A DNA stretch of 64,000 nucleotides. Origin: Fasciola hepatica (Eukaryota; Platyhelminthes; Trematoda; Plagiorchiida; Fasciolidae). The translations under genes were made by a program, and so were the position numbers. Location of the stretch: positions 4,904,501 to 4,968,500 of the forward strand of contig CANUEZ040000164.1 of NCBI GenBank assembly GCA_948099385.1, given 5' to 3'. Shown one piece after another: positions 12,809 to 24,221 of the stretch. The notes under the pieces are model-generated. The model ran no database searches. It saw nothing but the letters and a program-made list of their open reading frames with translations, and was not told the DNA's origin. How positions within the stretch are numbered: the first letter of the stretch is position 1; each line of letters opens with the position of its first letter.

Positions 12809-12924
12809 CTCATGAGATGGATCTATGCTCGTTTGAGAAGAGTAGCATCAGATGAAGTGTTTTATCACACAAACAAAAGAGGTGTTTGGCTTTTTCAATT
12901 TTCAGTCGTTTGTGGCGCAGTCGT

Positions 12925-13111
12925 TAAATCCGATGGTGTGTCAAAGTTGTAGTGCACACTGCGGTGGTTAGATTTTACCTTCTATCCGGCTCAGAAACAT
13001 TTCCGTTGAAGTTAGAGAATAGGCGAAGATTGCCGGCATTCGAGCATTGTTATCTCCGTAGCACTGTTCGAATAAGGGTATAAAATCGTGTTAGCAATGC
13101 TGAGATTTAAC
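12925..13111 (+). mobile_element. RTE-like LINE fragment, C-terminal end of ORF2 (copy 1)
   Basis: From 12,964 the frame reads VVRFYLLSGSETFPLKLE, then RRRLPAFEHCYLRSTVRIRV. This matches the segment after the reverse transcriptase of RTE-type LINEs, whose typical form is V-R-x-V-L-L-Y-G-C/S-E-T-W-P-L followed by RRL-x-F-D-H-R-C-L-R-x-I-A-R. A stop follows at RV, where the copy at 41,305-41,490 still reads RVENRV. The fragment has no catalytic domain and is inert. It is absent from the equivalent position at 28,713, where a 230 bp deletion removed it. Confidence 0.7.
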
Positions 13112-13890
13112 GAAAAAGTTTGGGAACCAGAGAATAGTCTCTGGATCAAGTAGCGAATCCAAACAGATCAAGGTGATTGCAATTTGTTACGCATGCACAT
13201 CGATTAACTTCATTGACTTACGCTGTTTTATGAGGCAGGTGGTGTTTGAGGAGTAAGTCGAGATGGCCAGTCCATAACATGGCAGAGAGGTATGAAAAAC
13301 GTGACTAGTCGACTTGGTCACGTAGGATGTGTTAGATATCCGGTTTGAGGTTCAAGTGACCCGAAAACGGATGGCTGGATATACTAGGTGATATGACGAG
13401 ACCTCGCGGTCAGCGGCTTAGTTGCATTCGAACTCTTTCCTCGTTTTCGTGATTTCCACTTCCTACCTTTCTTCGATTATTTTCCACTTCATGCTTTCAT
13501 TCATTTGAGCCTCGACTGGATGATGCTGGAAGATGGCAGCTGAACCAAGAGCACAAAATACCGAGGTAAAATTTTTGTCGAACTGAACTGGAACGAACTG
13601 ATTGAGTGATGTCTATCTACCCAAATATGGAGTTGATTCCTAATGGCACTGTTTACGAATGACCATGTTGCACATTTTGATCGAGATTTTTAAGTGTTGG
13701 ACCCATCGAGTTTGTGAAATTCCTTGAAATTCACCGGGGCACGTAGGGACAAACAGATTTGGAATTTTGTCAAATAAAATTATTATGGACACATTTATAA
13801 GCATACATTCTCTTATGGATTGATATTTTTTCTCTGTACGACTGTCAAGTTTCATCAAGTAAAATGGAAGAAATTTTACTGTTTGCTAAG

Positions 13891-13892
<2 letters not shown>

Positions 13893-13931
<39 letters not shown>
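13893..13931. repeat. (AT)n microsatellite in amplicon, 39 bp
   Basis: Homologous position to the tracts at 29,975, 36,398, 43,169 and 49,154; this is the shortest allele in the window. Confidence 0.95.
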
Positions 13932-13934
<3 letters not shown>

Positions 13935-14168
13935 GGACTCGGAATCAAACTTGATGTCAATGAATCAAAGACCAGTACAGAAGTACGGTCCCCAAATACA
14001 GATGAACATTTCAAGTGGTCAGTGAAAAAGGTGCGCCATCCTGTGACATTCAGTTTTTTGTCTCATACATACAGATTAAGTGCGGAATAATGAATGATGA
14101 GCAGACTTAGACAAAAAATATCCAGGCCACCAGACGCGGTTTAGGGCGACCACTCTTTTGAATTGGCG

Positions 14169-14313
14169 GCTATCAGTGCCCTAGACCCAGCGGCTCGAGC
14201 AATGCTTCGGAGATATCAAATGATAAACGCAGAAAGACGCCGAACATTCTTAACGCGAACTGACCGGGTCTCGCAGCAGTAGAATAATACACTGCGAACC
14301 ACCTCGACTTACA
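14169..14313 (-). mobile_element. RTE-like LINE fragment, second type (copy at 14 kb)
   Basis: Equivalent to the sequence at 36,018-36,162 but on the minus strand. The frame contains a degraded L-L-Y-x-C-E-T-R and RRLSAFII, then a stop, then YLRSIARA. It is a short, dead 3' end of an RTE-type ORF2. It differs from the fragment at 12,925 and lies in the opposite orientation. Confidence 0.6.
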
Positions 14314-14390
14314 CCAGGCAATTACAAGAGAACCGGATAATACGGTGACGACATGGATGTCGCAGATTTGCTAGAGCTGTTCCAATTCTC

Positions 14391-15364
14391 ACTATTCATG
14401 AACAACTCTCATCCCCAACACCACTGGCAGCTGTGATCAGACTCCTGAGGTAATTTATTTAGTCGAATAACTCCAGCAGATAAACACAGGGTGAGTGAAG
14501 GCACATTTTCGCGTCAGTCTCCCAAAAGCTAATTGTTCTTGGATACCTCAGTCGCCCAGTGGTTCACAGCGTACTGTACTGACTGTGTATTGTCAGTCAA
14601 CAAGCAGATTCTTTCAAGGTATTCCAAATAGAAATACGTGTTCCCAAAAAGGAGTTCATCTCCACCACGTGTATGGATAGACAAAGCATTTGGCAGAAAA
14701 TCCTGTATGAAACAGTTGAAAGGAAATGGCAAAATATGGCAACTATATGTTACTCCAATGAAGAAAAAGAAGGGGGCAAAATCTGACTTAATTCCCCCAC
14801 TCGACCTGAGATGTGATGGAAAGAGGTTTTGAAGATTGACACATACTTCCCAGGTGATTCTTTTCTCCAGAAGCAGTTTTATAGTGAAGTCCTATCGACA
14901 ATGTCGGTTGATTCTGCCAGTAAATTAGGACCAATGCTAGCAGCATCAAGCTACTGGAATAAGATTTGTATGCTTCGATCAAACCTTCATACTGCATGGA
15001 TATCGAGCTGATAGCAGTTGCGTAGGGACAGGAACAAAAGGTTACTGTGATCGGCCGAACTTCGTCCCAGCATTAGAAATTCACTTGTTTGGACCAACAG
15101 GAAAGAGAAAAATCCAAGTCATCAAACTTGTGTGGCAACCTGGCCGTTGAAATTTACGGAACACAGCGACGATCTGGTTCTGCTCGAAGGTTCTTGAGCA
15201 ACCAGTAACGAAAAAAACGGCTGTTGAGTCTCTCACAACCATCGTTCATACTCCCTAACATTTTGGTCGCTTTACTAGCAGGGCATTCTTAACTTGGCTC
15301 TCTTTACAATAATCCACTACCAAAACTACCTAAATTCCCGAAGTTCACCGTTTAGGATTTTTTG
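14391..15364. other. No recognisable gene
   Basis: Single-copy in this window. Frames at 14,495-14,680 and 14,829-15,011 (+) and 14,529-14,732 and 14,788-14,997 (-) overlap and have no motif I recognise. Confidence 0.5.
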
Positions 15365-15737
15365 TTCTCTGCTGAAATGAGCCGGAGACTGAAACTTGTG
15401 AACACTGCGCCGTCAGGCTGATAAAATCGTATTTCACCTGCGAGAACATCAAACTCTGTCGTGTGGTAGAGAAAGGAATAAGGGGTGATGTCTCTCACAG
15501 CTAGTATCACCGGGAATGTAGCTGATTTCGCCTTAAGGTGTTCAATTTGTACGATGAACAACAATGTTTTAAATGGGTTCACTGGGAATGCCTTGATATC
15601 TGCAAACTTAAATGTCCATCAGTCAAAATATCAGGTAGACTGAAGGTTATGGACCGCTCTGAGTCCTCAGGGATGGATTCGGTCATTGAATGAACCACAA
15701 AATTTAGCTTCATACGAAGTGGTATCGTCAGAGGGAA

Positions 15738-16770
15738 ATGTCTCAAATACCTAGAACTGTTGACAAGCAAGAAGCTGATCTGGAGGTTGTTAGGGCCAAG
15801 TTGGACACAGTAGCACTCATCAGTGGCAAGTTTATAAAGAATACAGAAATATCTCTTGGAAGAAACGGTGATGTAGTGGCATCCCTGATCGTGTCTGCCG
15901 CGCAGCCAGACAGAGGGATTAAATGTTCGACACCACGAGTCAACCCTACTGATTATAGCGGGCCTCCCAGGGCAATCTGAACTGAAGAGAATTTTCAGGC
16001 TGGATAAATGGAATTAAATAGAGGGAGATCCTCGACACCCCTGGCCTTTGCTCATCGAGTTTGCAAACCCGAAGGCGAGGGATGTGTCCGTGGAATCTCA
16101 CCCAGAACAACGGTGCAGAATCAAAATATCCAGACCTATAAAACCTAGAAGTAATAAGAAATGTTACAGATATCACAACTTCGGAGTCTTGATGAAACAT
16201 TGCTTCCAGTCATTTCAGCAGTGTTTGACTGTCGCTGCCGCACCGCAGAGTCTAGAGAAGCTTTCGTGATGTTGTCTATCTACACAGCGATGGTTAGGTC
16301 AGGCCCAGAATAATGTGTCCAAGCTTTTGCCGCTTCTGTTGTGTGGGAACCTACTGGTATTGCGAAAGTTCAGCAATGCTCCACTAGAATTCTTCTGGGA
16401 TTCACGAACAAAATGTACCCAAAACGGTTACCGGCGATAAAACTCTTTACTGCAAAAAGTGGAAGATTCAGAAGGGATTTATAGAAGCCTTCAAACAGAA
16501 TAAAATACTATCCCTTCCAACGGAGCCGTTGTTAGTATTGACGCGCGATTCTAGAGATCTAGAAATAGCGAGTTAAAGTTAGTCAAAACGTAAGCATTAA
16601 AGAACATAAGGTGAAGTTTCCTCGTGTGTCCCGTTGTCAACCCATGGAACGCACCGCCAGCTGAGGAGATGTTTACTATGTCGGTGATAGGTTTTCAGGC
16701 AAGATTAGAATATTGCTGGCTGATGCTGCCTGGTGCATTCCTTTAGTTCATCTAACGCTACCTAATTAAA
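15738..16770 (+). mobile_element. Internally deleted CR1-like LINE (copy I)
   Basis: The 5' part (15,738-16,270) is a frameshifted version of the ORF1-like frame that is open in copy II at 50,325. Immediately after it, from 16,276, the sequence switches to the C-terminal end of a CR1/Jockey-type ORF2. It reads LSIYTAMVRSGPE, stop, CVQAFAAS, then KVQQCSTRILLGFTNKMYP and RRFRRDL-like residues, matching the post-RT region of CR1-like elements (V-R-x-x-x-E-Y-C-V-Q-A, VQR-x-x-T-R, YRR-x-R-G-D). Near 16,635-16,740 a last segment resembles the W-N-x-L-P-x-E-V motif. Endonuclease and RT cores are entirely missing. Copy II has the same join, so the deletion predates the duplication. Confidence 0.65.
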
Positions 16771-17033
16771 TGGCATATTCTATTGTGGGTGCAATTTTCG
16801 ACCATGAGACTTAGCGACCCGTGAAAAGAATCACGCTAAGTGTATATTCCGTCACGGGCTATCTATCAATATACTGACATCCAGTCGTCATCGGCAAGCG
16901 TGTGTCGAAAAGGGATAAATTATTCCACGAAAATCCAGGTTGTTACGACACGAATGGGCCTAACCACAACATATTGGACCAGCTGAAAATAGAGCATTCC
17001 TAATAAGCCACCAGTTCTGTTTGATTTTTACTG

Positions 17034-17519
17034 TTGGGCCTACATTTAGATTTTAGGCTAGCGCAACTCAAAACACCGATAGGCGATACCAATGTGGAAG
17101 CTAACCCTATTCGCCCCGATATCGCAGCGTGCGATCGAGGTATTCACCAAATCAAGAGAGTGGTCCAGTACAACAAAACAGCTTTGCATGCAGCCCCGTC
17201 ATTTGTGGCTTGTCGCGATGTAGTCCAACTATGTCCAATGATGTGGAGAAGAGGGCAGACGCCACATGATCTACCGATGATTAGAGCATGTTTGGTTCTC
17301 AGTATTGTGGGACACGTGGTGGTGCAATCTGATGACAGAAACCATTCCACTTTGTCCGACCGACTGGAATCTAGTCCAAGATTGCCCGGTGACAGCCGAT
17401 CTACTCTACTATTCAAATATGCCAAAGTCACGTTATCAGCCTGTCTTACTTTACCAATGTGTCTTCAATTTCGTACCACAGCAATGACGAGTAACCCGGA
17501 AACAAAACTATTCTCTTAG
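17034..17519 (+). other. 161-codon open frame, unrecognised
   Basis: I recognise no domain. In block D copy II the equivalent (51,725-52,229) is interrupted by a stop at the position of the glutamine in VVQYNK and gains residues near its end. The differences between the copies that I checked change amino acids. That argues against a gene under selection; it is most likely a chance frame. Confidence 0.15.
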
Positions 17520-17650
17520 TAAATCTTTAACAATGTCAAACTGACTACATTTCCATTTAAGGCCGAATAAATCCCTTCGTAACATCACAGATTGTTCATT
17601 ATCCATGTAGATGCAAATCAAATGACCTAACACATTTTGAGACATCAACG

Positions 17651-17716
17651 GCGGTGGTCGAATACATATCATCATGGATTTTTGACTAGAAAGACGGGTT
17701 CGATTCTCTCCACCGC
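17651..17716 (+). other. tRNA-like sequence, weak
   Basis: A 7 bp inverted pair (GCGGTGG at 17,651-17,657 and CCACCGC at 17,710-17,716) encloses a B-box-like GGGTTCGATTCT (17,696-17,707). D and anticodon arms do not fold properly and the T stem has mismatches. In copy II (52,362-52,434) the 3' strand is changed to TTACCGC without compensation. It may be a tRNA pseudogene or a SINE head. Confidence 0.2.
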
Positions 17717-20066
17717 TTGTCACTGTTCTATTTGGCAGTCATACATTAGCCACGGCCTATTCCTGGAATTTTGTATTTCGTATGTTATTGTCTATCCAAA
17801 CAAGCAATTTTAAGACTCCTTGTTCTCATCTTTGTGAGTAAAAATTTGATTGATAGATAAAACGGCAAATTGTGGAACTATGTAGTTGCACACCGTGGCC
17901 AAACTTTTCTCAGAGTAAGATCAACCGAACACTAGCAAAACGTGCTGTGTACGAACCATTTTTGCTGTGATCTATACGGACCTTTTAACCAAGAAAACAG
18001 CACATCGGTTGGATTCGCATGGCTCTTGTGATCAACACGTGTTCATTCGGATGAAGCTTATTCGTAAAATACGACCGGTGATTCCCTACTCCCTTTTCAA
18101 GGGGTAATGTAGTAATATAGTTTTACTATTGGGATAGAGACCAACTGCACCGTGTCAGCAATCGCACACGACTGTAACAAATAACGCGGGCTGCCTTACC
18201 CAGCGAAAGTGGATTACCGTCACCCAACGAAGATGACAGATAGTGATACTTCGTAAATCGCAGAAACTGTAATCCAGGCCTCATATCACTCGATCATCAC
18301 CAGCCGATGCACCTATAAAACACGTGTGAATGTACAGATCATAACCCAACTTCATATATGAAGATCGTATTTTTACCAACTGTACTATACTCACTTAACA
18401 ATCTCATAATATTGCTTGGTGACCGTTCGATTTTTATTAAAAAACTCCGTTATTCTGCAACGTAAATGCATTACACGGTTGGATAGATGTTTTACAAGTG
18501 CTTAGTCATAAACAGCTTCTTCTGTTCTATTTGGTATCTAAACAGACAATTTGTTATGTAAATCCACTCATTGCTGCTTCAAAATTGATGATATAAACAC
18601 ATTGGGAGACCTGTGCAATGCATCTCCACAGCAAAGGTTCTTTTTGTTTTCAAATAAAGTTTCACACTTTCCGTGACTCTTATTTAGACGAGATCGACCA
18701 AATTTCATTTCATTTCAAGACTTCTATGTGCTCATATATCAAACAAGTTTACTTTACTTGACCAATTAAGGGATATGAATAATAGACAAATCCGAGAATA
18801 TTGGAACTTTACTGGAGCAGATGGAGGAGATGACCACCACGATGGCCATATATAGTCATACTGAATAACTGTAGACCTAGCGGTCATGGTGAACAAATCT
18901 TCTGCTGTAGATCACGTACTGTGTCAACAGCTTTCCACTGTACCCATGGCGTACCTCAAACATTGTTCCACATTTTTTAATTGAATAACATGAAGTGAAG
19001 TGTACCTAAGTAAGCAGTTTTATAATATAATAGGGTGACTGAACAAAGTATTCCCGGAAGCACATGGTTGGTTTTGACGTTGCTGCCTCTCCTTAGGCGT
19101 GTGTACCATATACACTCTTGCTCAATCATCAATACACTTGAGCTTCCCACAAAGTTGATCACCATTGTGCGGAGTACGAATGGACAACGAGCTATCTAAA
19201 TAATGGCAGCATCTTTGGGGAAAATTACTTCGTCGGGTAAACAAGGACAAACTCTAGAAGGGGTTCATGTGATCCCCGAATCGATCTTTGATGTGAGCAG
19301 TATGGCATCGTATCTGGACGACAGGACTACATTTAGAAATGTGGGACCATTTATCGTCATTCTAAATTTTACCTCTAAACACTCGAAGGAAATATCTCAA
19401 AGAATCCCCTTGCTACACTAAAAATGAACCCTTTGTCAAACAGGGATACAGAGGAGAAGTTAAGTTATATTTCAAAATTAGTATGAATTATGATATTTCA
19501 TGTAAGTAAGAACCATGCTATTTGGAAGTACCTACTCTTTTGATACTGAAGTATCGGCCGAAAATTCCTATCTATTTCACCTTCGTTGTATTTCTGAAGT
19601 TTTTCTCTATAAGTGGCACACCTTTGTGGCCTCATGTGATCAAGAAATGAGAGTATTTGTTTGCTAACAATGTTACTCCGGTGATTCATACTCATGCCAT
19701 GTGATGTATTGGCATGAGTATCAATCACGAGCTTGTTCGCCAATCTGTCTTCTCATAATGTGCTCATCGGGAATAATCAGACAAATGGTACTTCGGCCGT
19801 AGAATCAATAATAACAAGTTACGTATTTAAAAACGAAAAATTATCATACAGGAAAATGAATCCTCGGAAAAAGGTCAATCTGGTGCCTGGTGATATCGAT
19901 TTTGTATAGACCGACCTCGGTATAATATTTCGTGTACTTTTTGTGCATCAATCAAATTGTGGTATGAAACACGTTTATTCATATCCACACTTACATATAG
20001 GCAAGACAAAGATCAATAGGGTGATCACCATAGACCAGTCAGCCACATGACGAACCTGCACCCCAT

Positions 20067-20090
20067 ACACATACACACACACACACCGTC
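20067..20090 (+). repeat. Short (CA)n tract
   Basis: Imperfect CA dinucleotides, about 24 bp. The equivalent in block D copy II, near 54,293, is shorter. Confidence 0.7.
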
Positions 20091-22858
20091 TCATTCATAA
20101 TTTGTTCCTCGCATGCCCCGCACTTTGACATTTTGGTTAGAAGTGACTGATATTCGCCCCGTTCGACTATGCTTGCTCGACTTACTTTCCAACCCGAATC
20201 TCTGATTGGACAGCGTGTTACGCTTAGACCAACGTTCCAGTTCTGTCAAGTCAACGGGCTTTGTTAGGCAGTCGAAGCTGTGGTCGGTTGAAGTAGCCTG
20301 CTGGCCCCAGAATGACGTTGAATATTTCTTCACTGTTCCTAAAATAATAAATGTTTGCTAAACTACCCAGATGATTCAACAAACCAGAGTTTGTACTACT
20401 CACTAATATGGAATAATCATTTTCACGGAGATACCATACACATATGCATATAGAAAGTACTTTAGATTGGATTTCGTCCTCTGACATTGCGAGTACCTCT
20501 GATGCTGATATGGATATTGGCCCCACTCCATATAGTTCAAATTATTCCGTAGGTTTATACATCCAGTGCAAAATGTTCCGTGTTGATTGAATCAATCTGT
20601 TAACTCTGAGGATCATATGAGAGCAAGTTCACATAGAGCCTATTGAGTTTACCCGTCTAGACCACTTCAATAATACCCATGCACTGAGAAAGAATATTTA
20701 ACTCCTTTAGTCCTCGTTTTGGGTTGATCAAGAGCCTAGATTCATTATCCCACATCAGCTCCCTAATTTTCTTCGCCATCATTTACCGATCACATACATT
20801 TTTCCGTCAGAATTTACTACAAACACAATGGTATTCAAATATCGTCTGGTAACTCGCTTTTCAGTAGTGCTACGTAAGATTCGACATCTCGTAGGTGTGC
20901 CCAGTGTATTTGTTCACACTCTATGGTTGTCTGTTGATTCAACGACGACGAATTCGGACATAGTTTGGATTGACCAGGTTCTCCTCAGAGGCGTGTATGT
21001 TTACGTACTTTGTCATCGTGATTCAGTTGGTTTTCCTGCTATGAAAGTTCAAGTCACTTAGGTCACATCATAAATTTATATGTCGGCACTTTGTGTTATC
21101 TCCAAAATTTGGTTTGTATACCATGTACAAAGTACAACCATAGATGTTCATCCTTTTCAATAAAACAATCAGACCAATTTCCGTTTTCTCCTCAATATTT
21201 CTGGATCTGCGTATGGTGAGTGCAGGCCAGGTGTTCGGGTGTGTTGGTCACGTTCACTTGGTCCTCTTACTGTGCAACGTTTTTCTGTCACATTTGTTCT
21301 GCTCCCGCGCGTCACGTGGTAACCTTGAATCATATTTCGTTTGCCTCTCTTTAAACATGATAATTTCGCATTTTGGATGTAACCAAGCGCTGTCTGATAC
21401 CACCCCTATCACATTCGTGTACTGGCTTTCTTTGACGCAGTAAAGTTCACGGTGTTCGCCACTGTTGTCAAGTAATTTGGACACAGTCGAGCGCTGTCCT
21501 AACCCTCCCTGACGTACTTTCATTTGGAAAGTGCCGTAGATGATTGCCGTTAGTGATGTCTGTATAACCTAACACAGTAGTGTTTGATTATCTTTTTCAC
21601 TGATACCGATTCTCAAGACCAATACCGTTTTCAGTCCTTTCAGTCTGGGATTCAACACGTAAGTCAATCATTCGATGGAATACGGCAAGGAAGTCGTCTT
21701 GATTCAGTGCGCGGAATCATGAGCGCACTAGTATACAAATTGATGTATAGTATCGAAGCAATTGATACTGTTTTTAAACGATACTCTGTTGATCATGATA
21801 TAGAGCCAAAGAGTGGTTCTATTATCTTGATCATTTGTGAAAATAAATTCACTGAATTTTTGTGAGTAAAATTCCGTACACTCAGAGGAATCAATATTTT
21901 CGGATTATCTCTGAATTACTTATTTCCTGAACTAGTACATACATGAACGCAGAAGGTAGCGTAGTAAAAAAATAATTTAGTGTGCCACTTTAGACGTTCG
22001 GCGAAATCCCCGTGTGCTTGTATTGTACAGAAACGGAGATCTGTATATTAATCAAACCAATGCGGTTCGACCGATTGAGTATTTACCTGGGATGGTATTA
22101 TATAATAAATATAATGTACAATATATTGCGACGGTAATCATTTTAGGCTGTTACGTCAAATAGACGTGGTGCTTGTGTTATCGACCAGGTTAACCAATAA
22201 AGGAACACAATAAGAACTAGGACAACATCCACAAAGAATTCTGGGTATTTGCAGATTAGTCCCTGACCAGGAAATACTACCCTGACGATACACCTTATGT
22301 TCAACATGGTTGACAGGCAGATATTAGGTGTAAGTTCCCGCAGTTCTACCAAATAAGGGGGGAGGGGGAATACATGTGACCAGTGACGTTATTTTGTGCT
22401 ACGACCAAATACTCGTAATGCCTTCATCGCAACGAAATACGCATATGGGAGATTTATAATCTGCAGAACGTGGTAATACAGATAGATGGAATCCTTTTCT
22501 CATCATTCCTTTACTTCAGAGCTGTCAAATAGACAATGCATAGAAATTTGCCCCATTTATTTTTTATGCATGGTCGATCACATCCGAAATAATATGCTAC
22601 CCGATAATTCCTGACTGCCTGATGGAAGCCGGTTTGTTTTGAAGCAAAACTCAATACATGAATGCTTGTCCATAAGGCACACCAGTGTATTTTGGTCACT
22701 GGTTGAGAGCACAAAATGAGGTTGCTTGATGTATTGTCGTGTGTAATACACTCATCTTTGCATTTGATATCATATGGCGAACAAATTTGGAGAGCTCGTC
22801 GAGTTGGTTCCTGGGGAGAGTTGTATTCAAATAACCCTTGCATGGACCTTGCATTTTT

Positions 22859-24221
22859 GTCGAAGAATTCATTCAGGACGATGCTCTTACCGTTTCTCAG
22901 AAATGCATGATGACATTAAGTTCCGTATTAGAATAGCTTCCAGTGCACAAAACTGATGTTCCCACTGGAAATCACTCACGACCTCACCGATGGACATTTC
23001 GACTTCGATGGGTTCAGATCCATTGGTGCAAAATTGAATTCACTCGAAACCCTTGAATAACGAGTACAGCATTGCATATCTTTCTCTCATCCAATTGGAG
23101 AAGTGACATACACATGCTAATGTTTTCGACTCGCTTATTCTGCCAACGACTAACGAAATTTATCTAAGAAAATGATCGTAATGCCTGTTGCCTCCAAATC
23201 CTTCCAGTCAGTTTGGTCATTTATTTTACAGCAATTGTATGAAATGCGGCTAGATTCCCGAGAATAAATTTTGTGGGCCTAATTTGAATAATGCTGAACA
23301 AAAACTGCCCAAACTGTTACCGGTAGTTAGTTAGTTATTCATCGTCGATGAGAAATCTTCAAAGTACAAGCATAAAGTCGGTGAATATAACTCTTGTTTG
23401 AAATTTCAGACAAAGCCCGACGGCGTTTTTGCTGACCGTTTATACCGAATTACCAAAAACCGCTCAACATAAACACAGAAATATAATTAATTTTGCCTAA
23501 ATATATAAGGGCACATGGTTAATATACCTGGTGTTTACATCCAGTATTGGCTGGAGAAAATTGCTGAAAGGAACATGATACCTTTTTTTCTTGCCTGATA
23601 ATGTAATGAATGTGCATGATGTCTCCAGCATAATCCTCAGTGGAATGTTCGAATTCGTCTTTCTGGGTCTCATGCTCATATGACGTTTTCATTCATGTTC
23701 CAAATGATTACAGACATTCAATGTGAATGGTTCGATTGTGTTATCCAACGATGTTTTATTCAGCTTAGCATTTTACTGTTGCTAACTCTCACGCCATTGG
23801 TCATTTTGCTCTCACTAGATCCGTTCCATTGTCCGGACCTTTTGTTTGATTTCCTCATCTCATAATGATTCTCGGTTGAATTGGAAAGAACTAACTCACA
23901 TTCCAAATCTACCTCATACTACCAGATATAACTGAAAACCATGGTTCTGAAAAAGTTAAACCGAATGCTACAATAGTTTCGGTGTGGTAATACGGTTGGT
24001 GCCAGTGCATTGTCTCTTAGCTCGACAGACATCCGGTTTCGGTTACCTTCGATATTCATACCCAGATTTTCACATCTCGTGAGCTACACCGCTGGATCAA
24101 CAACATTCACAGAACAGGCTGTGGACACTGATTCAATGTGATACGTGACCATCTACTTTGCCGTCTTCGAATCACGATAGACATCTTCAACCTAGAATAG
24201 TTTGACATTTTGAAAATTCAA
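22859..24221 (-). repeat. Inverted amplicon copy lacking the 1.5 kb segment
   Basis: Reverse complement of 10,306 down to 7,417, starting at gtcgaagaattcattcag. At about 23,308 it skips the 8,334-9,857 segment, joining through GGC. At 24,221 it abuts block C through a short AAT/TTG overlap. It contains no hammerhead element. Confidence 0.85.

Larger units (their letters stand above)
12809..14390 (+). repeat. Truncated amplicon copy (end of spacer S plus part of the right arm)
   Basis: Matches 41,180-43,680 in direct orientation, starting with the run tgagatggatctatgctcg. A deletion of about 0.9 kb relative to 41,990-42,893 occurs at 13,617-13,621, where ctatctac joins ccaaatatgg. The copy includes an RTE-like tail (+), an (AT)n tract and a second, opposite RTE-like tail (-). 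It ends near 14,390 beside single-copy DNA. Confidence 0.85.
15365..22835 (+). repeat. Block D, copy I (7.5 kb direct repeat)
   Basis: Matches 49,952-57,053 in the same orientation from ttctctgctgaaatgagccg to gttgtattcaaataac. Copy I has about 470 bp (18,975-19,445) missing from copy II. It lacks a local tandem duplication found in copy II near 51,066. Point differences are scattered throughout. The first kilobase holds a CR1-like retrotransposon remnant. The remainder (about 16,800-22,835) contains no recognisable gene, only short frames whose differences between the two copies show no bias towards silent changes. Confidence 0.9.

Noticed and set aside
15814..15824. CTCATCAG (minus-strand CTGATGAG) here and at 50,404
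   Set aside because: No GAAA element or paired stem I follows on the minus strand.
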